A stretch of 5,727 nt of DNA from an uncultured Clostridia bacterium. GTDB lineage: Bacteria; Bacillota; Clostridia; Christensenellales; Aristaeellaceae. The notes under the pieces were generated by a model, which worked only from the letters and a program-made list of their open reading frames with translations, did not search any database and was not told where the DNA came from. Shown here piece by piece: positions 1 through 5,586 of the stretch. The stretch covers positions 1 through 5,727 of the forward strand of contig CAKTTM010000126.1 in NCBI GenBank assembly GCA_934615145.1, given 5' to 3'. A program made the translations under genes and the position numbers. The first letter of the stretch is position 1. Each line of letters opens with the position of its first letter.

Positions 1-57
1 GCGCTGTCCTTGCTCAATGCCTTGTCCAGGCGCTAGCGGTCCATGGATTCATCCCCC

Positions 58-86
58 TTGACATAGATTCTCACTAATATTACTAT
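58..86 (+). promoter_or_regulatory. Sigma-A promoter of the PadR-family regulator gene
   Basis: A perfect -35 box TTGACA (58-63) is followed by a 17-bp spacer and a -10 box TACTAT (81-86). Transcription should start near position 93, leaving a 5' leader of roughly 48 bases before the TTG start codon. The -10 box lies inside the 19-bp palindrome at 77-95, so a protein bound there would block RNA polymerase. The boxes are read directly from sequence; activity is inferred. Confidence 0.75.
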
Positions 87-95
87 TAGTAATAT
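77..95. promoter_or_regulatory. 19-bp perfect palindrome, probable PadR autoregulatory operator
   Basis: The sequence ATATTACTA-T-TAGTAATAT is a perfect inverted repeat of two 9-bp arms around one central base. It covers the -10 box of the regulator gene's promoter. PadR proteins are dimeric winged-helix regulators that commonly bind AT-rich inverted repeats in their own promoters, so this is the expected place for an autoregulatory site. That this protein binds here is inference. Related but less perfect palindromes occur at the SPFH and L,D-transpeptidase promoters. Confidence 0.65.
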
Positions 96-140
96 CATGT
101 TACCCCGGTCCAAGCGACCTAAACTGGAGGAGGCACCACT

Positions 141-674
141 TTGGAGTATGCTTTGCTGGGCTTGCTGCTGCGTGATGACCTGACCATCTATCAGATGAAA
201 AAGATATTCGAGCTGAGCTTTTCCATGGTCTATGGGGACAGCTACGGCTCGCTGCAGTCCGCCCTCAAGCGCGCGATGGCCAAGGGCTGGATCGACAAGG
301 AGGCCTTTGAGGGCGCCGGCCGCAGGAAGATGCCCTACCGCATCACCCAGGCCGGGCGGCAGCGCTTCTTTGACTGGATGATGGAGGAGATACCAGCGGG
401 CAAGCTGGAGACCACCGCGCTGACCAAACTGTACTTCCTGGGTGAGCTGAAGCACTCGCAGCGCCTGCAAGTGCTTAAGCATATACAGCAGCTGGCAGCT
501 CAGCTGCGCCAGATCATGCTCGGCGTCCATGAGCTCAACGCGCCCTGGCACGACAGCGCTGAGCCCTGGGTGCGCTACAGGCTGAGCATGCTGGACTATG
601 CCCTGGTGCAGGTGGAGGCCTCGCTGCAGTTCTTTGACAGGCTTCTGACGCGTGAGCAGGCTCAGGCAGAGTGA
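141..674 (+). CDS. PadR-family transcriptional regulator
   Basis: This encodes a 177-residue DNA-binding regulator of the PadR family, cytoplasmic and expected to act as a dimer. The N-terminal winged helix (about residues 1-75) begins with the typical EYALLGLL stretch and ends in the wing GRRKMPYRIT followed by the family-typical TxAGRQRF. The rest (about 85-170) is helical and fits the C-terminal PadR dimerisation domain (Vir_act_alpha_C). The length is normal for the two-domain subgroup. The start is TTG at 141, chosen because GGAGGAGG (126-133) sits 7 bases upstream and the winged helix begins directly afterwards; the next Met is at residue 19, inside the domain. The gene has its own promoter and operator-like palindrome, which suggests autoregulation. 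It converges on the Arc/SPFH operon. The ligand is unknown; PadR proteins often respond to phenolics, drugs or envelope stress, but nothing here says which. Confidence 0.9.
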   Translation: MEYALLGLLLRDDLTIYQMKKIFELSFSMVYGDSYGSLQSALKRAMAKGWIDKEAFEGAGRRKMPYRITQAGRQRFFDWMMEEIPAGKLETTALTKLYFLGELKHSQRLQVLKHIQQLAAQLRQIMLGVHELNAPWHDSAEPWVRYRLSMLDYALVQVEASLQFFDRLLTREQAQAE

Positions 675-690
675 CATTGCCAGCAGGCGA

Positions 691-721
691 CAAGGCCCCC
701 GGCGTGATGCCAGGGGCCTTG
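691..721. terminator. Hairpin between convergent genes, possible bidirectional terminator
   Basis: A 9-bp perfect stem, CAAGGCCCC (691-699) with GGGGCCTTG (713-721), encloses a second short stem GGC/GCC (701-703 with 709-711) and a five-base loop, with one C-A mismatch between the two. It lies 17 bases after the PadR stop and 19 bases after the stop of the convergent Arc-like gene, so it could serve both. There is no clear U-run on either side, so the terminator call rests on hairpin strength and position only. Confidence 0.6.
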
Positions 722-739
722 CTCGTGTATCGTGATTGC

Positions 740-946
740 TTAGTCTGTCTTTTCTCCGCTTAACTCCTCCGCCGATATCGCGGCGCCCTTTCTGCGCTTG
801 CGCAGGGCCTGGGTCAGCAGGAATTCGATCTGCCCGTTGAGTGAGCGAAAGTCATCCTCAGCCCAGGCCACCAGATCCCTGTGCAGGCTGGGGCTCAGGC
901 GCAGGATCAGCTGCTTCTTGCCCTTGTCCTGGTTCATCCCATCCAT
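740..946 (-). CDS. Small Arc-like ribbon-helix-helix DNA-binding protein
   Basis: This 68-residue basic protein has the ribbon-helix-helix pattern of the Arc/MetJ fold. The beta strand is KKQLILRLSPSLH (about residues 10-22). Helix A follows (RDLVAWAEDDF), then the turn RSLNGQ and helix B (IEFLLTQALRKRRK). Such proteins bind DNA as dimers through the strand, and the polar residues alternating with Leu/Ile fit this. The start at 946 lies 2 bases after the TGA of the SPFH gene, without a clear Shine-Dalgarno of its own, so translational coupling is likely; Met4 at 937 is an alternative start. From family knowledge, small Arc-like genes are often found directly after SPFH genes of this type in Firmicutes, but their target is not known. 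No toxin gene is adjacent, so an antitoxin role is not supported. Confidence 0.85.
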   Translation of the reverse strand: MDGMNQDKGKKQLILRLSPSLHRDLVAWAEDDFRSLNGQIEFLLTQALRKRRKGAAISAEELSGEKTD

Positions 947-948
947 CG

Positions 949-1956
949 TCAGTAGATTGACCCGCTGTTAACAATGGGCTGCACATCGCGGTTGCCGCAG
1001 AGCACCACCATCAGGTTGGCCACCATCCGGGCCTTGCGCTCCTCATCCAGATGCACCACATCGTTTTGCGCCAGCTTTTCAAGGGCCATCTCCACCATGC
1101 CGACGGCGCCGTCGACGATTATCATCCGCGCGTCCACCACCGCCGAGGCCTGCTGGCGCTGCAGCATCGCCGCCGCGATCTCCGGCGCGTAAGCCAGGTG
1201 GGTGATGCGCGCCTCGATGATCTCCAGGCCCGCGATCTCCACGCTGCCCTGCAGCTCGTTTTTGAGCTTCTCAGCCACTTCGCTGCTGGAGCCGCGCAGC
1301 GTCATCTCCTCGCCGTCCTCGGCCGTGTCATAGGGATAGAGCCTGGCAATGTTGCGCAGCGCGCTGTCGCACTGTATGGACAGGTAGGTGATGAAGTTGT
1401 CCACATTGAAGACCGCCTTGGCGGTGTTGACCACCCGCCAGATCACCACCACACCGATCTCCACAGGGTTGCCCAGCTTGTCGTTGATCTTTTGCTTGTT
1501 GTTGTTGAGCGTCATCACCTTGAGCGATATCGCCTTGCTGAGCGGCGCCTTGATCTTGATATTCTCGCCATCCTTGCTGGCCTGTATCATGGCGCTGCCG
1601 CTCTCATCCACGCCCTCGGGCCCGCCGGCGGCCGGGTTGAACCGGGCCGTGAAGGGGTGTACATAGAAGAAACCGTTGTGGCGGATGGTGCCGTAGTACT
1701 GGCCAAACAGCGTCAGCACGATGGCCTCCTGAGGCTTGACGATCTTCAGCCCCAGCATGGGGACCCATCCAAAGAGTATGATCAGTATCCCCAGCACCAG
1801 CAGCAGGATGCCCAGTGTCGAGTTGCCGTCTCCATCCAGGGTGATGCCGCCAAAAATGACCAATGCGATCCCCAGCGCGTAGGCCATCAGCCCCAGCGCC
1901 AGCATCGCAAAGCCGCTCCTGGGCCTGAGTACCTTCTCCTCATAGATGCCGTTCAT
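949..1956 (-). CDS. Membrane-anchored SPFH/band-7 domain protein
   Basis: This 335-residue protein belongs to the SPFH (stomatin/prohibitin/flotillin/HflK) superfamily, whose members assemble into oligomers that organise membrane patches or guide proteases. Two hydrophobic segments lie at about residues 15-38 and 47-69. The SPFH domain begins with the typical [17 protein letters not shown] and continues through [16 protein letters not shown] to about residue 255. A conserved C-terminal part holds [27 protein letters not shown] and the closing motif [10 protein letters not shown]. An acidic, Gly-rich insertion sits at about 107-141. The start at 1956 (ATG) is preferred over the in-frame GTG at 1963-1965, because GGGAGGTGA (1962-1970) is the ribosome binding site and that GTG lies within it. 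The gene has a strong promoter and is co-directional with the Arc-like gene. The specific role is unknown; a membrane-stress or scaffold function is inferred from the superfamily. Confidence 0.9.
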   Translation of the reverse strand: MNGIYEEKVLRPRSGFAMLALGLMAYALGIALVIFGGITLDGDGNSTLGILLLVLGILIILFGWVPMLGLKIVKPQEAIVLTLFGQYYGTIRHNGFFYVHPFTARFNPAAGGPEGVDESGSAMIQASKDGENIKIKAPLSKAISLKVMTLNNNKQKINDKLGNPVEIGVVVIWRVVNTAKAVFNVDNFITYLSIQCDSALRNIARLYPYDTAEDGEEMTLRGSSSEVAEKLKNELQGSVEIAGLEIIEARITHLAYAPEIAAAMLQRQQASAVVDARMIIVDGAVGMVEMALEKLAQNDVVHLDEERKARMVANLMVVLCGNRDVQPIVNSGSIY

Positions 1957-1961
1957 GTTCC

Positions 1962-1970
1962 TCACCTCCC
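1962..1970 (-). promoter_or_regulatory. Ribosome binding site that decides the SPFH start
   Basis: Read on the - strand this is GGGAGGTGA, a near-perfect Shine-Dalgarno placed 5 bases before the ATG at 1954-1956. The GTG nine bases upstream of that ATG is inside this element and so is unlikely to be the start codon. Confidence 0.8.
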
Positions 1971-1980
1971 TCCAGTTGTT

Positions 1981-1997
1981 GATATCATAATAGTATC
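1981..1997. promoter_or_regulatory. Imperfect palindrome over the SPFH promoter -10, candidate operator
   Basis: GATATCAT-A-ATAGTATC is a 17-bp imperfect palindrome in which 6 of 8 positions pair around the central base 1989. It covers the -10 box and contains ACTATTA on the - strand (1988-1994), a 7-mer also found in the PadR operator-like palindrome. Regulation by the PadR protein is inferred only from this likeness; AT-rich -10 regions can produce such matches by chance. Confidence 0.35.
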
Positions 1998-2015
1998 ACA
2001 TTGATTTTATGTCAA
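1987..2015 (-). promoter_or_regulatory. Sigma-A promoter of the SPFH-Arc operon
   Basis: On the - strand a perfect -35 box TTGACA (2010-2015) and a -10 box TATTAT (1987-1992) are separated by exactly 17 bp. Transcription should start near 1980, giving a leader of about 24 bases. It begins just after the terminator of the L,D-transpeptidase gene, so the operon is probably an independent unit. An imperfect palindrome (1981-1997) overlaps the -10 box. Confidence 0.8.
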
Positions 2016-2054
2016 GCACTTCACAAAGATTTTACACAAGCTTTTTTGCTCAGC

Positions 2055-2094
2055 AAAAAGACCCGCGGTGCCAAGGCATGGCAGCCGCGGGTCT
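2055..2094 (-). terminator. Rho-independent terminator of the L,D-transpeptidase gene
   Basis: A 10-bp perfect stem, AGACCCGCGG (2059-2068) with CCGCGGGTCT (2085-2094), is extended inward by TGCC/GGCA with a one-base bulge. Read on the - strand it is followed by a run of U (the A's at 2055-2059). It starts 14 bases after the TAG of the L,D-transpeptidase gene. Directly beyond is a small perfect palindrome, TTTTTGCT-C-AGCAAAAA (2043-2059), overlapping the U-run. Confidence 0.85.
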
Positions 2095-2108
2095 CCTGTG
2101 TATCAGGT

Positions 2109-3803
2109 CTAATTGCCGCCCACGGTAAAGTCGGGCGCGGGGCTGGGCTCGGGCGTCAGCACCGGGGGCACAGGGGTGGGGGCTGAGGCCAGCGCCTGCT
2201 CGTACATCAGCGTCAGCGTCTTCTTGTCCGCGGTGCCACTCCGGGAGAGCTTGTTCTCGCCCTGGTACTTCTTCAGCGCGTCGCGCGTGCCCTCGCGGAA
2301 CTGGCCGGTGATGGCGCCCTGATAGTAGCCAAGCTCCTTGAGCCTGCTCTGCAACCAGTGGACATCCTCGCCCTCGCTGCCGACTTTGAGTGTGCGCATC
2401 TCTAGGGAGGGGATCAGGCCGGTCTGATAGACCGGGCTTTGCGTGGGCGCAGGCGTGGCATTGTGCATGCCGCTTGACTGGTTGAAGCTGCCCGGCCGGT
2501 TGGCGTACTTGAGCTCCGGGTCCTTGGGCGCGTCCTCATGGATCCAGACCTCCACGCCCGCCTTGATGTTATCGTATATCCACTTGGCGTCCTGTATCGT
2601 CAGCCGGATGCAGCCATGCGAGGCCGGCTTGCCCAGCGCCCTGACCGAGCCCATGTTGATGCTGCGGTTAGAGCTATACAGGAAGGAGTGGAAGGCGATG
2701 CTGGGGTTGATGCGCGTCCAGTACTGCGCCAGCCCGCCGCCCCAGGTGGGGAAGGTGGCCCAGCGGGCGCGCCTGCCGTTGAGCGTCCAGGTGCCCACAT
2801 CGCTTGGGTACTTGGCCGTGCCGGTGGAGGCGGTGAATATCTTGTGCAGGTCGGTGAATTCCAGGTTCTCATCGCGCCTGAATACCTTGATCAGCTGGTT
2901 GTTGACATCCACCTCAATAAAGTAAGGGATGGGCGTGGGCGCCAGCGTCGGCTTGGGCTGGCCGCCCGGGCGCACCACATCGCCTGCGAACATGGCCTGC
3001 CAGGTCAGCTCATCCACTGAGCCCGACTGCTCCAGGCCATTCATGCGCTGGAACTCCTTGACGGCGGCCTGCGTATGCTTGTAGTAGCCGCTGGTCACCT
3101 TCCGGTCGAAGAAGCCCAGGTAGAGCAGCTGCTCCTGCGCGCGGGCTACGCCCTTGCCCTGGCTGCCGTAGGACAGCTTGCCAGGGAAGTTGGTATCAGG
3201 CGGCGTGGTGGGCGCAGGCACCGGCGTGGGGGTGGCGGCAGGGTCGGGGGTGGGTGCCGCGATGTCGTCGGAATAGAGCTTCTCCAGCGTCTTCACATCG
3301 GCCTTGCCGTCACTGTTCAGGCCGTTTTCCTTCTGAAAGTTCTCGACTGCCGCCAGGGTGGCGTCCAGATAGTTGCCGCTCACCTGGCCCCAATAGTAGC
3401 CAAGCTCGCTGAGCCTGGTCTGCAATTGCTTGACATCGTCGCCCCTGTCGCCCCGCTGCAGGGGGCGCCTGGCGTCACCATAGATGATCTCCAGCGTCTC
3501 CAGGTCAGCGGCCCCGGTCTCCTGCAAGCCGTAGGCGGCCTGCACAGCGCGGATGGCCTTGGCGGTCACCTCGGCATAGGTGCCGCTGACGGGGCCGGTA
3601 TAGTAGCGCAGCTCGCGCAGGCGCGTCTGCAATGCCTTGACATCATCACCCTTGTCCCCCGCCTTCAGCGGCCGGGCCTCACTGGTCACGGTCACGATGT
3701 TGGGGCCGTCAGGGTTGTCCAGGGGGATGGATTCCTGCCCCAGGCCAGGCAGCGTCTGCAACAGCAGCAGGCCCACCAGCAACAATACAAATAAGCGCTT
3801 CAT
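2109..3803 (-). CDS. Secreted L,D-transpeptidase with four peptidoglycan-binding domains
   Basis: This 564-residue exported enzyme is predicted to cross-link peptidoglycan stems (3-3 links) or attach ligands to them, acting outside the membrane. An N-terminal signal sequence is clear (MKRLFVLLLVGLLLLQ to about residue 23); there is no lipobox. Three PG_binding_1 repeats follow at about 46-108, 112-178 and 209-273, each with a (L)QxxLxxLxYxxG-type core. The YkuD catalytic domain spans about 294-421, with FHSF at 371-374 and the active-site motif SHGCIR at 395-400 (catalytic Cys398). A fourth binding repeat is at about 470-536. Pro/Thr/Ala-rich linkers separate the modules (183-203, 279-293, 541-557). 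ATG at 3803 is chosen because the signal peptide starts there; the upstream in-frame GTG at 3833 lies between the -10 box and the predicted transcript start. The ribosome binding site is the modest GAGG at 3810-3813. Confidence 0.93.
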   Translation of the reverse strand: MKRLFVLLLVGLLLLQTLPGLGQESIPLDNPDGPNIVTVTSEARPLKAGDKGDDVKALQTRLRELRYYTGPVSGTYAEVTAKAIRAVQAAYGLQETGAADLETLEIIYGDARRPLQRGDRGDDVKQLQTRLSELGYYWGQVSGNYLDATLAAVENFQKENGLNSDGKADVKTLEKLYSDDIAAPTPDPAATPTPVPAPTTPPDTNFPGKLSYGSQGKGVARAQEQLLYLGFFDRKVTSGYYKHTQAAVKEFQRMNGLEQSGSVDELTWQAMFAGDVVRPGGQPKPTLAPTPIPYFIEVDVNNQLIKVFRRDENLEFTDLHKIFTASTGTAKYPSDVGTWTLNGRRARWATFPTWGGGLAQYWTRINPSIAFHSFLYSSNRSINMGSVRALGKPASHGCIRLTIQDAKWIYDNIKAGVEVWIHEDAPKDPELKYANRPGSFNQSSGMHNATPAPTQSPVYQTGLIPSLEMRTLKVGSEGEDVHWLQSRLKELGYYQGAITGQFREGTRDALKKYQGENKLSRSGTADKKTLTLMYEQALASAPTPVPPVLTPEPSPAPDFTVGGN

Positions 3804-3831
3804 TTCCGCCCTCACTTCCTGATGATAGGGC

Positions 3832-3859
3832 ACTATTGTAATAGTTATGAAATACTATT
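3832..3859. promoter_or_regulatory. Overlapping inverted repeats in the L,D-transpeptidase promoter, candidate operator
   Basis: Three half-sites lie in a row: ACTATT (3832-3837), its complement AATAGT (3840-3845) and ACTATT again (3854-3859). The first two form the palindrome ACTATT-GT-AATAGT across the -10 box; the last two form a wider inverted repeat with an 8-base gap. The half-site resembles that in the PadR operator-like palindrome. The structure is visible directly; a regulatory role is inferred. Confidence 0.4.
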
Positions 3860-3863
3860 GCAA
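3835..3863 (-). promoter_or_regulatory. Sigma-A promoter of the L,D-transpeptidase gene
   Basis: On the - strand the -35 box TTGCAA (3858-3863) and the -10 box TACAAT (3835-3840) have a 17-bp spacer. The start of transcription should be near 3828, with a leader of about 25 bases to the ATG at 3803. The -10 box and spacer are filled with alternating copies of ACTATT and its complement (see the repeats at 3832-3859). Confidence 0.75.
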
Positions 3864-3926
3864 GTTTTGTTGTGTAAACTTTTCAGTTTCGTCACGAATA
3901 GCCCGCCAAATGGACGGGCTATGCAT
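3855..3926 (-). CDS. Possible 23-residue small protein
   Basis: Twenty bases after the stop of the FAD-protein gene, on the same strand, an ATG (3924-3926) is preceded by AGGAGA (3931-3936) at ideal spacing. It opens a short reading frame of 23 codons ending in TAG at 3855-3857. The peptide begins MHSPSIWRAIRDE and ends FTQQNLQ; the middle is charged and could form a helix, with no membrane segment. I recognise no family. The first codons lie in the hairpin at 3898-3922, and the last ones overlap the -35 box of the next gene. The good ribosome binding site is the main support; it could equally be a chance match beside a terminator hairpin. Confidence 0.3.
   Translation of the reverse strand: MHSPSIWRAIRDETEKFTQQNLQ
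3898..3922 (-). terminator. Hairpin downstream of the FAD-protein gene, weak terminator candidate
   Basis: ATAGCCCG (3898-3905) pairs perfectly with CGGGCTAT (3915-3922), and an inner CC/GG pair can extend the stem past a bulged base. It lies 23 bases after the TAA of the FAD-protein gene. Read on the - strand it is followed by TCGTGACG rather than a U-run, so it may be an inefficient terminator or an mRNA 3' stabiliser. It also covers the start of the possible small ORF. Confidence 0.45.
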
Positions 3927-3945
3927 GGGATCTCCTATTGTTTTG

Positions 3946-5358
3946 TTAGGCCTGCTTTTCCTCGCCGGCCAGCTTCTGACCCAGCAGCACGCCCATCATG
4001 GAGGCCATCATCAGGCCGCGCGTCCAGCCGCTGGAGTCACCCAGCGCGTAGAAGCCCTGTATGTTGGTGTTGAGCTGCTCATCCATCTTAACGCGGTTGG
4101 AGTAAAACTTGAGCTCCGGCGAATACAGTAGCGTCTCCTGCGAAGCAAAGCCAGGCACCACGGCGTCCATGGCCTGTATGAAGTTGACGATGTTGGTCAT
4201 GGCGCGGTAGGGCATGGCGGCGGTGATGTCGCCGGCCACGGCGTCGGGCAGCGTGGGGCGCACATTGGAGCGCAGCAGCTCCTTCTCCCAGGTGCGCTTG
4301 CCGTCCAAAATATCGCCAAAGCGCTGCACCAGTATCTGGCCGTTGGCCAGCATGTTGGTCAGCTCGCCCACCTTCTGCGCGTAGGCGATGGGCTGGTTGA
4401 AGGGATAGGTAAAGTTGTGGCTGCAGAGGATGGACAGGTTGGTGTTGCGGCTCTTGCGCTCCTTGTAGCTGTGGCCGTTGACGACCGCCAGGTTGTTGTC
4501 ATAGTTCTCCTGGCTGACAAAGCCGCCCGGATTCTGGCAGAAGGTGCGCACCTTGTCGCGGAAGGGCTTGGGATAGCCCACCAGCTTGCTCTCATAGAGC
4601 GCCTCGTTAACCTCTTCCATCACCTCATTGCGCACCTCGACCCTGACACCGATGTCCACGGTGCCGGGCTGGTGGGCGATGTTGTGCTTCTCACATATTT
4701 TCTCCAGCCAGTCTGCCCCACGCCTGCCGGTGGCCACCACGGTGGTGGCCGCCCTGATCTCCATCTCACCGCCGCCGCGCGCCTTTTCCACCTGGACGCC
4801 CAGGCAGTGTGAGTTATCCAGTATCAGGTTGGTGCAGTTGTAGCCAAAGAGAATCTCCACCCCGTGCTCGATCAGGTAGTTCTGTATCGCGCCGTAGAGC
4901 TCCTGCGCCTTCTCAGTGCCCAGGTGGCGGATGGGGCAATCCACCAGCTGCAGGCCCGCCTGGATGGCCCGCGTCCTGATCTCCTTGATCTTGTCGGTGG
5001 CCTCCAGGCCCTCCACGCGGTCCTCCGCGCCAAAGTCAAGGTAGATGCGGTCGGTATAGTCGATCATCTGCTGGGCCCTCTGCTCGCCCAGCAGCTCGGG
5101 CAGCTGGCCGCCCACCTCATAGGACAGCGACAGCTTGCCATCCGAAAAGGCGCCCGCGCCCGAAAAGCCCGTCGTGATATGGCAGTAGGGCTGGCAGTTG
5201 ACACAGCGGCCGATCTTGTCCTTGGGGCAGTGGCGCTTCTCAATGGGAGAGCCCTTCTCCACCATGACGATGTGCTGCTTGCTGCCCTGGCGCAGCATCT
5301 CCAGGGCGGTAAAAATGCCGGCCGGGCCGGCGCCGATAATCACCAAATCGCAGGTCAT
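3946..5358 (-). CDS. FAD-dependent oxidoreductase of the COG2509 type, function unknown
   Basis: This 470-residue cytoplasmic flavoprotein starts with a Rossmann dinucleotide-binding motif, VIIGAGPAGI (residues 6-15), followed by the acidic end of the second strand in VMVEKG (31-36). A second nucleotide-fold element, TTVVATGRRG, is at 205-214, and the C-terminal FAD-binding signature YALGDSSGWTRG is at 437-448. After the Rossmann motif comes a cysteine cluster, C44, C52, C55 and C59, leading into TGFSGAGAFSDGKL (63-76). This pattern is typical of the uncharacterised FAD-dependent dehydrogenases of COG2509, where length is also about 460-480 residues. The start is supported by GGAGGA (5363-5368) placed 4 bases before the ATG. 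The substrate and electron acceptor are unknown; the cysteines could bind a metal or iron-sulphur cluster, but that is inference. The gene is divergent from rpsU. Confidence 0.88.
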   Translation of the reverse strand: MTCDLVIIGAGPAGIFTALEMLRQGSKQHIVMVEKGSPIEKRHCPKDKIGRCVNCQPYCHITTGFSGAGAFSDGKLSLSYEVGGQLPELLGEQRAQQMIDYTDRIYLDFGAEDRVEGLEATDKIKEIRTRAIQAGLQLVDCPIRHLGTEKAQELYGAIQNYLIEHGVEILFGYNCTNLILDNSHCLGVQVEKARGGGEMEIRAATTVVATGRRGADWLEKICEKHNIAHQPGTVDIGVRVEVRNEVMEEVNEALYESKLVGYPKPFRDKVRTFCQNPGGFVSQENYDNNLAVVNGHSYKERKSRNTNLSILCSHNFTYPFNQPIAYAQKVGELTNMLANGQILVQRFGDILDGKRTWEKELLRSNVRPTLPDAVAGDITAAMPYRAMTNIVNFIQAMDAVVPGFASQETLLYSPELKFYSNRVKMDEQLNTNIQGFYALGDSSGWTRGLMMASMMGVLLGQKLAGEEKQA

Positions 5359-5393
5359 ATTTTCCTCCAGGGGATATGTATCTATCCTAGCCC

Positions 5394-5422
5394 ATCATAG
5401 GTCACGGGGGGCGGAAAGTCAA
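5394..5422 (-). promoter_or_regulatory. Sigma-A promoter of the FAD-protein gene
   Basis: On the - strand TTGACT (5417-5422) and TATGAT (5394-5399) are separated by 17 bp. Transcription would start near 5387, leaving about 28 bases before the ATG. It lacks the palindromic element seen at the other three promoters described to its left. Confidence 0.65.
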
Positions 5423-5485
5423 TTCTCCGGCAGGCCTTGTTCACAGGGCAGACAAAATCCAGCCCCTGTTTGTTACGAATAACGG

Positions 5486-5515
5486 TTGACGTGGCGGCCT
5501 GTGCCGCGTTATAAT
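5486..5515 (+). promoter_or_regulatory. Sigma-A promoter of rpsU
   Basis: TTGACG (5486-5491) and a perfect TATAAT (5510-5515) are separated by 18 bp. The start of transcription would be near 5522, giving a leader of about 65 bases. Such a strong promoter suits a ribosomal protein gene. It fires away from the promoter of the FAD-protein gene, and the two are about 64 bp apart between their -35 boxes. Confidence 0.75.
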
Positions 5516-5586
5516 GGTGGCACGGTCGCCATCCGTCGTGATAAGCGGCGTTAGCCAAGGCGAGATGTGCGAAGGGAGGGAAAGAA

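Noticed and set aside
1..36. Eleven codons ending in TAG in frame 1 on the + strand (ALSLLNALSRR), possible C-terminus of an upstream gene
   Set aside because: Too short to identify, other frames are also open here, and no family can be recognised; it may simply be intergenic.
33..677. 214-codon open frame antisense to the PadR gene
   Set aside because: It mirrors the PadR gene, has no sensible domain or ribosome binding site, and is Leu/Gln/His-rich as expected of a GC-rich shadow frame.
740..946. Antitoxin reading of the Arc-like protein
   Set aside because: No toxin-like small gene is adjacent; its partner is a 335-residue SPFH protein, not a toxin family member.
1051..2004. 317-codon open frame antisense to the SPFH gene
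   Set aside because: Low-complexity His/Arg/Leu-rich translation with no domain; the opposite strand holds a clear SPFH protein with a strong start and promoter.
3075..3794. 239-codon open frame antisense to the L,D-transpeptidase gene
   Set aside because: Translation is a repetitive Gly/Val/Leu/Gln pattern produced by the complement of the binding-domain repeats; no start signals.
4864..5400. 178-codon open frame antisense to the FAD-protein gene
   Set aside because: Shadow of a confident flavoprotein gene with intact motifs; it shows no domain of its own.
5443..5469. Inverted repeat ACAGGG/CCCTGT with a 15-base loop followed by a T-rich stretch
   Set aside because: The stem is only 6 bp with a long loop and lies just upstream of the rpsU promoter with no + strand gene to terminate; probably chance.
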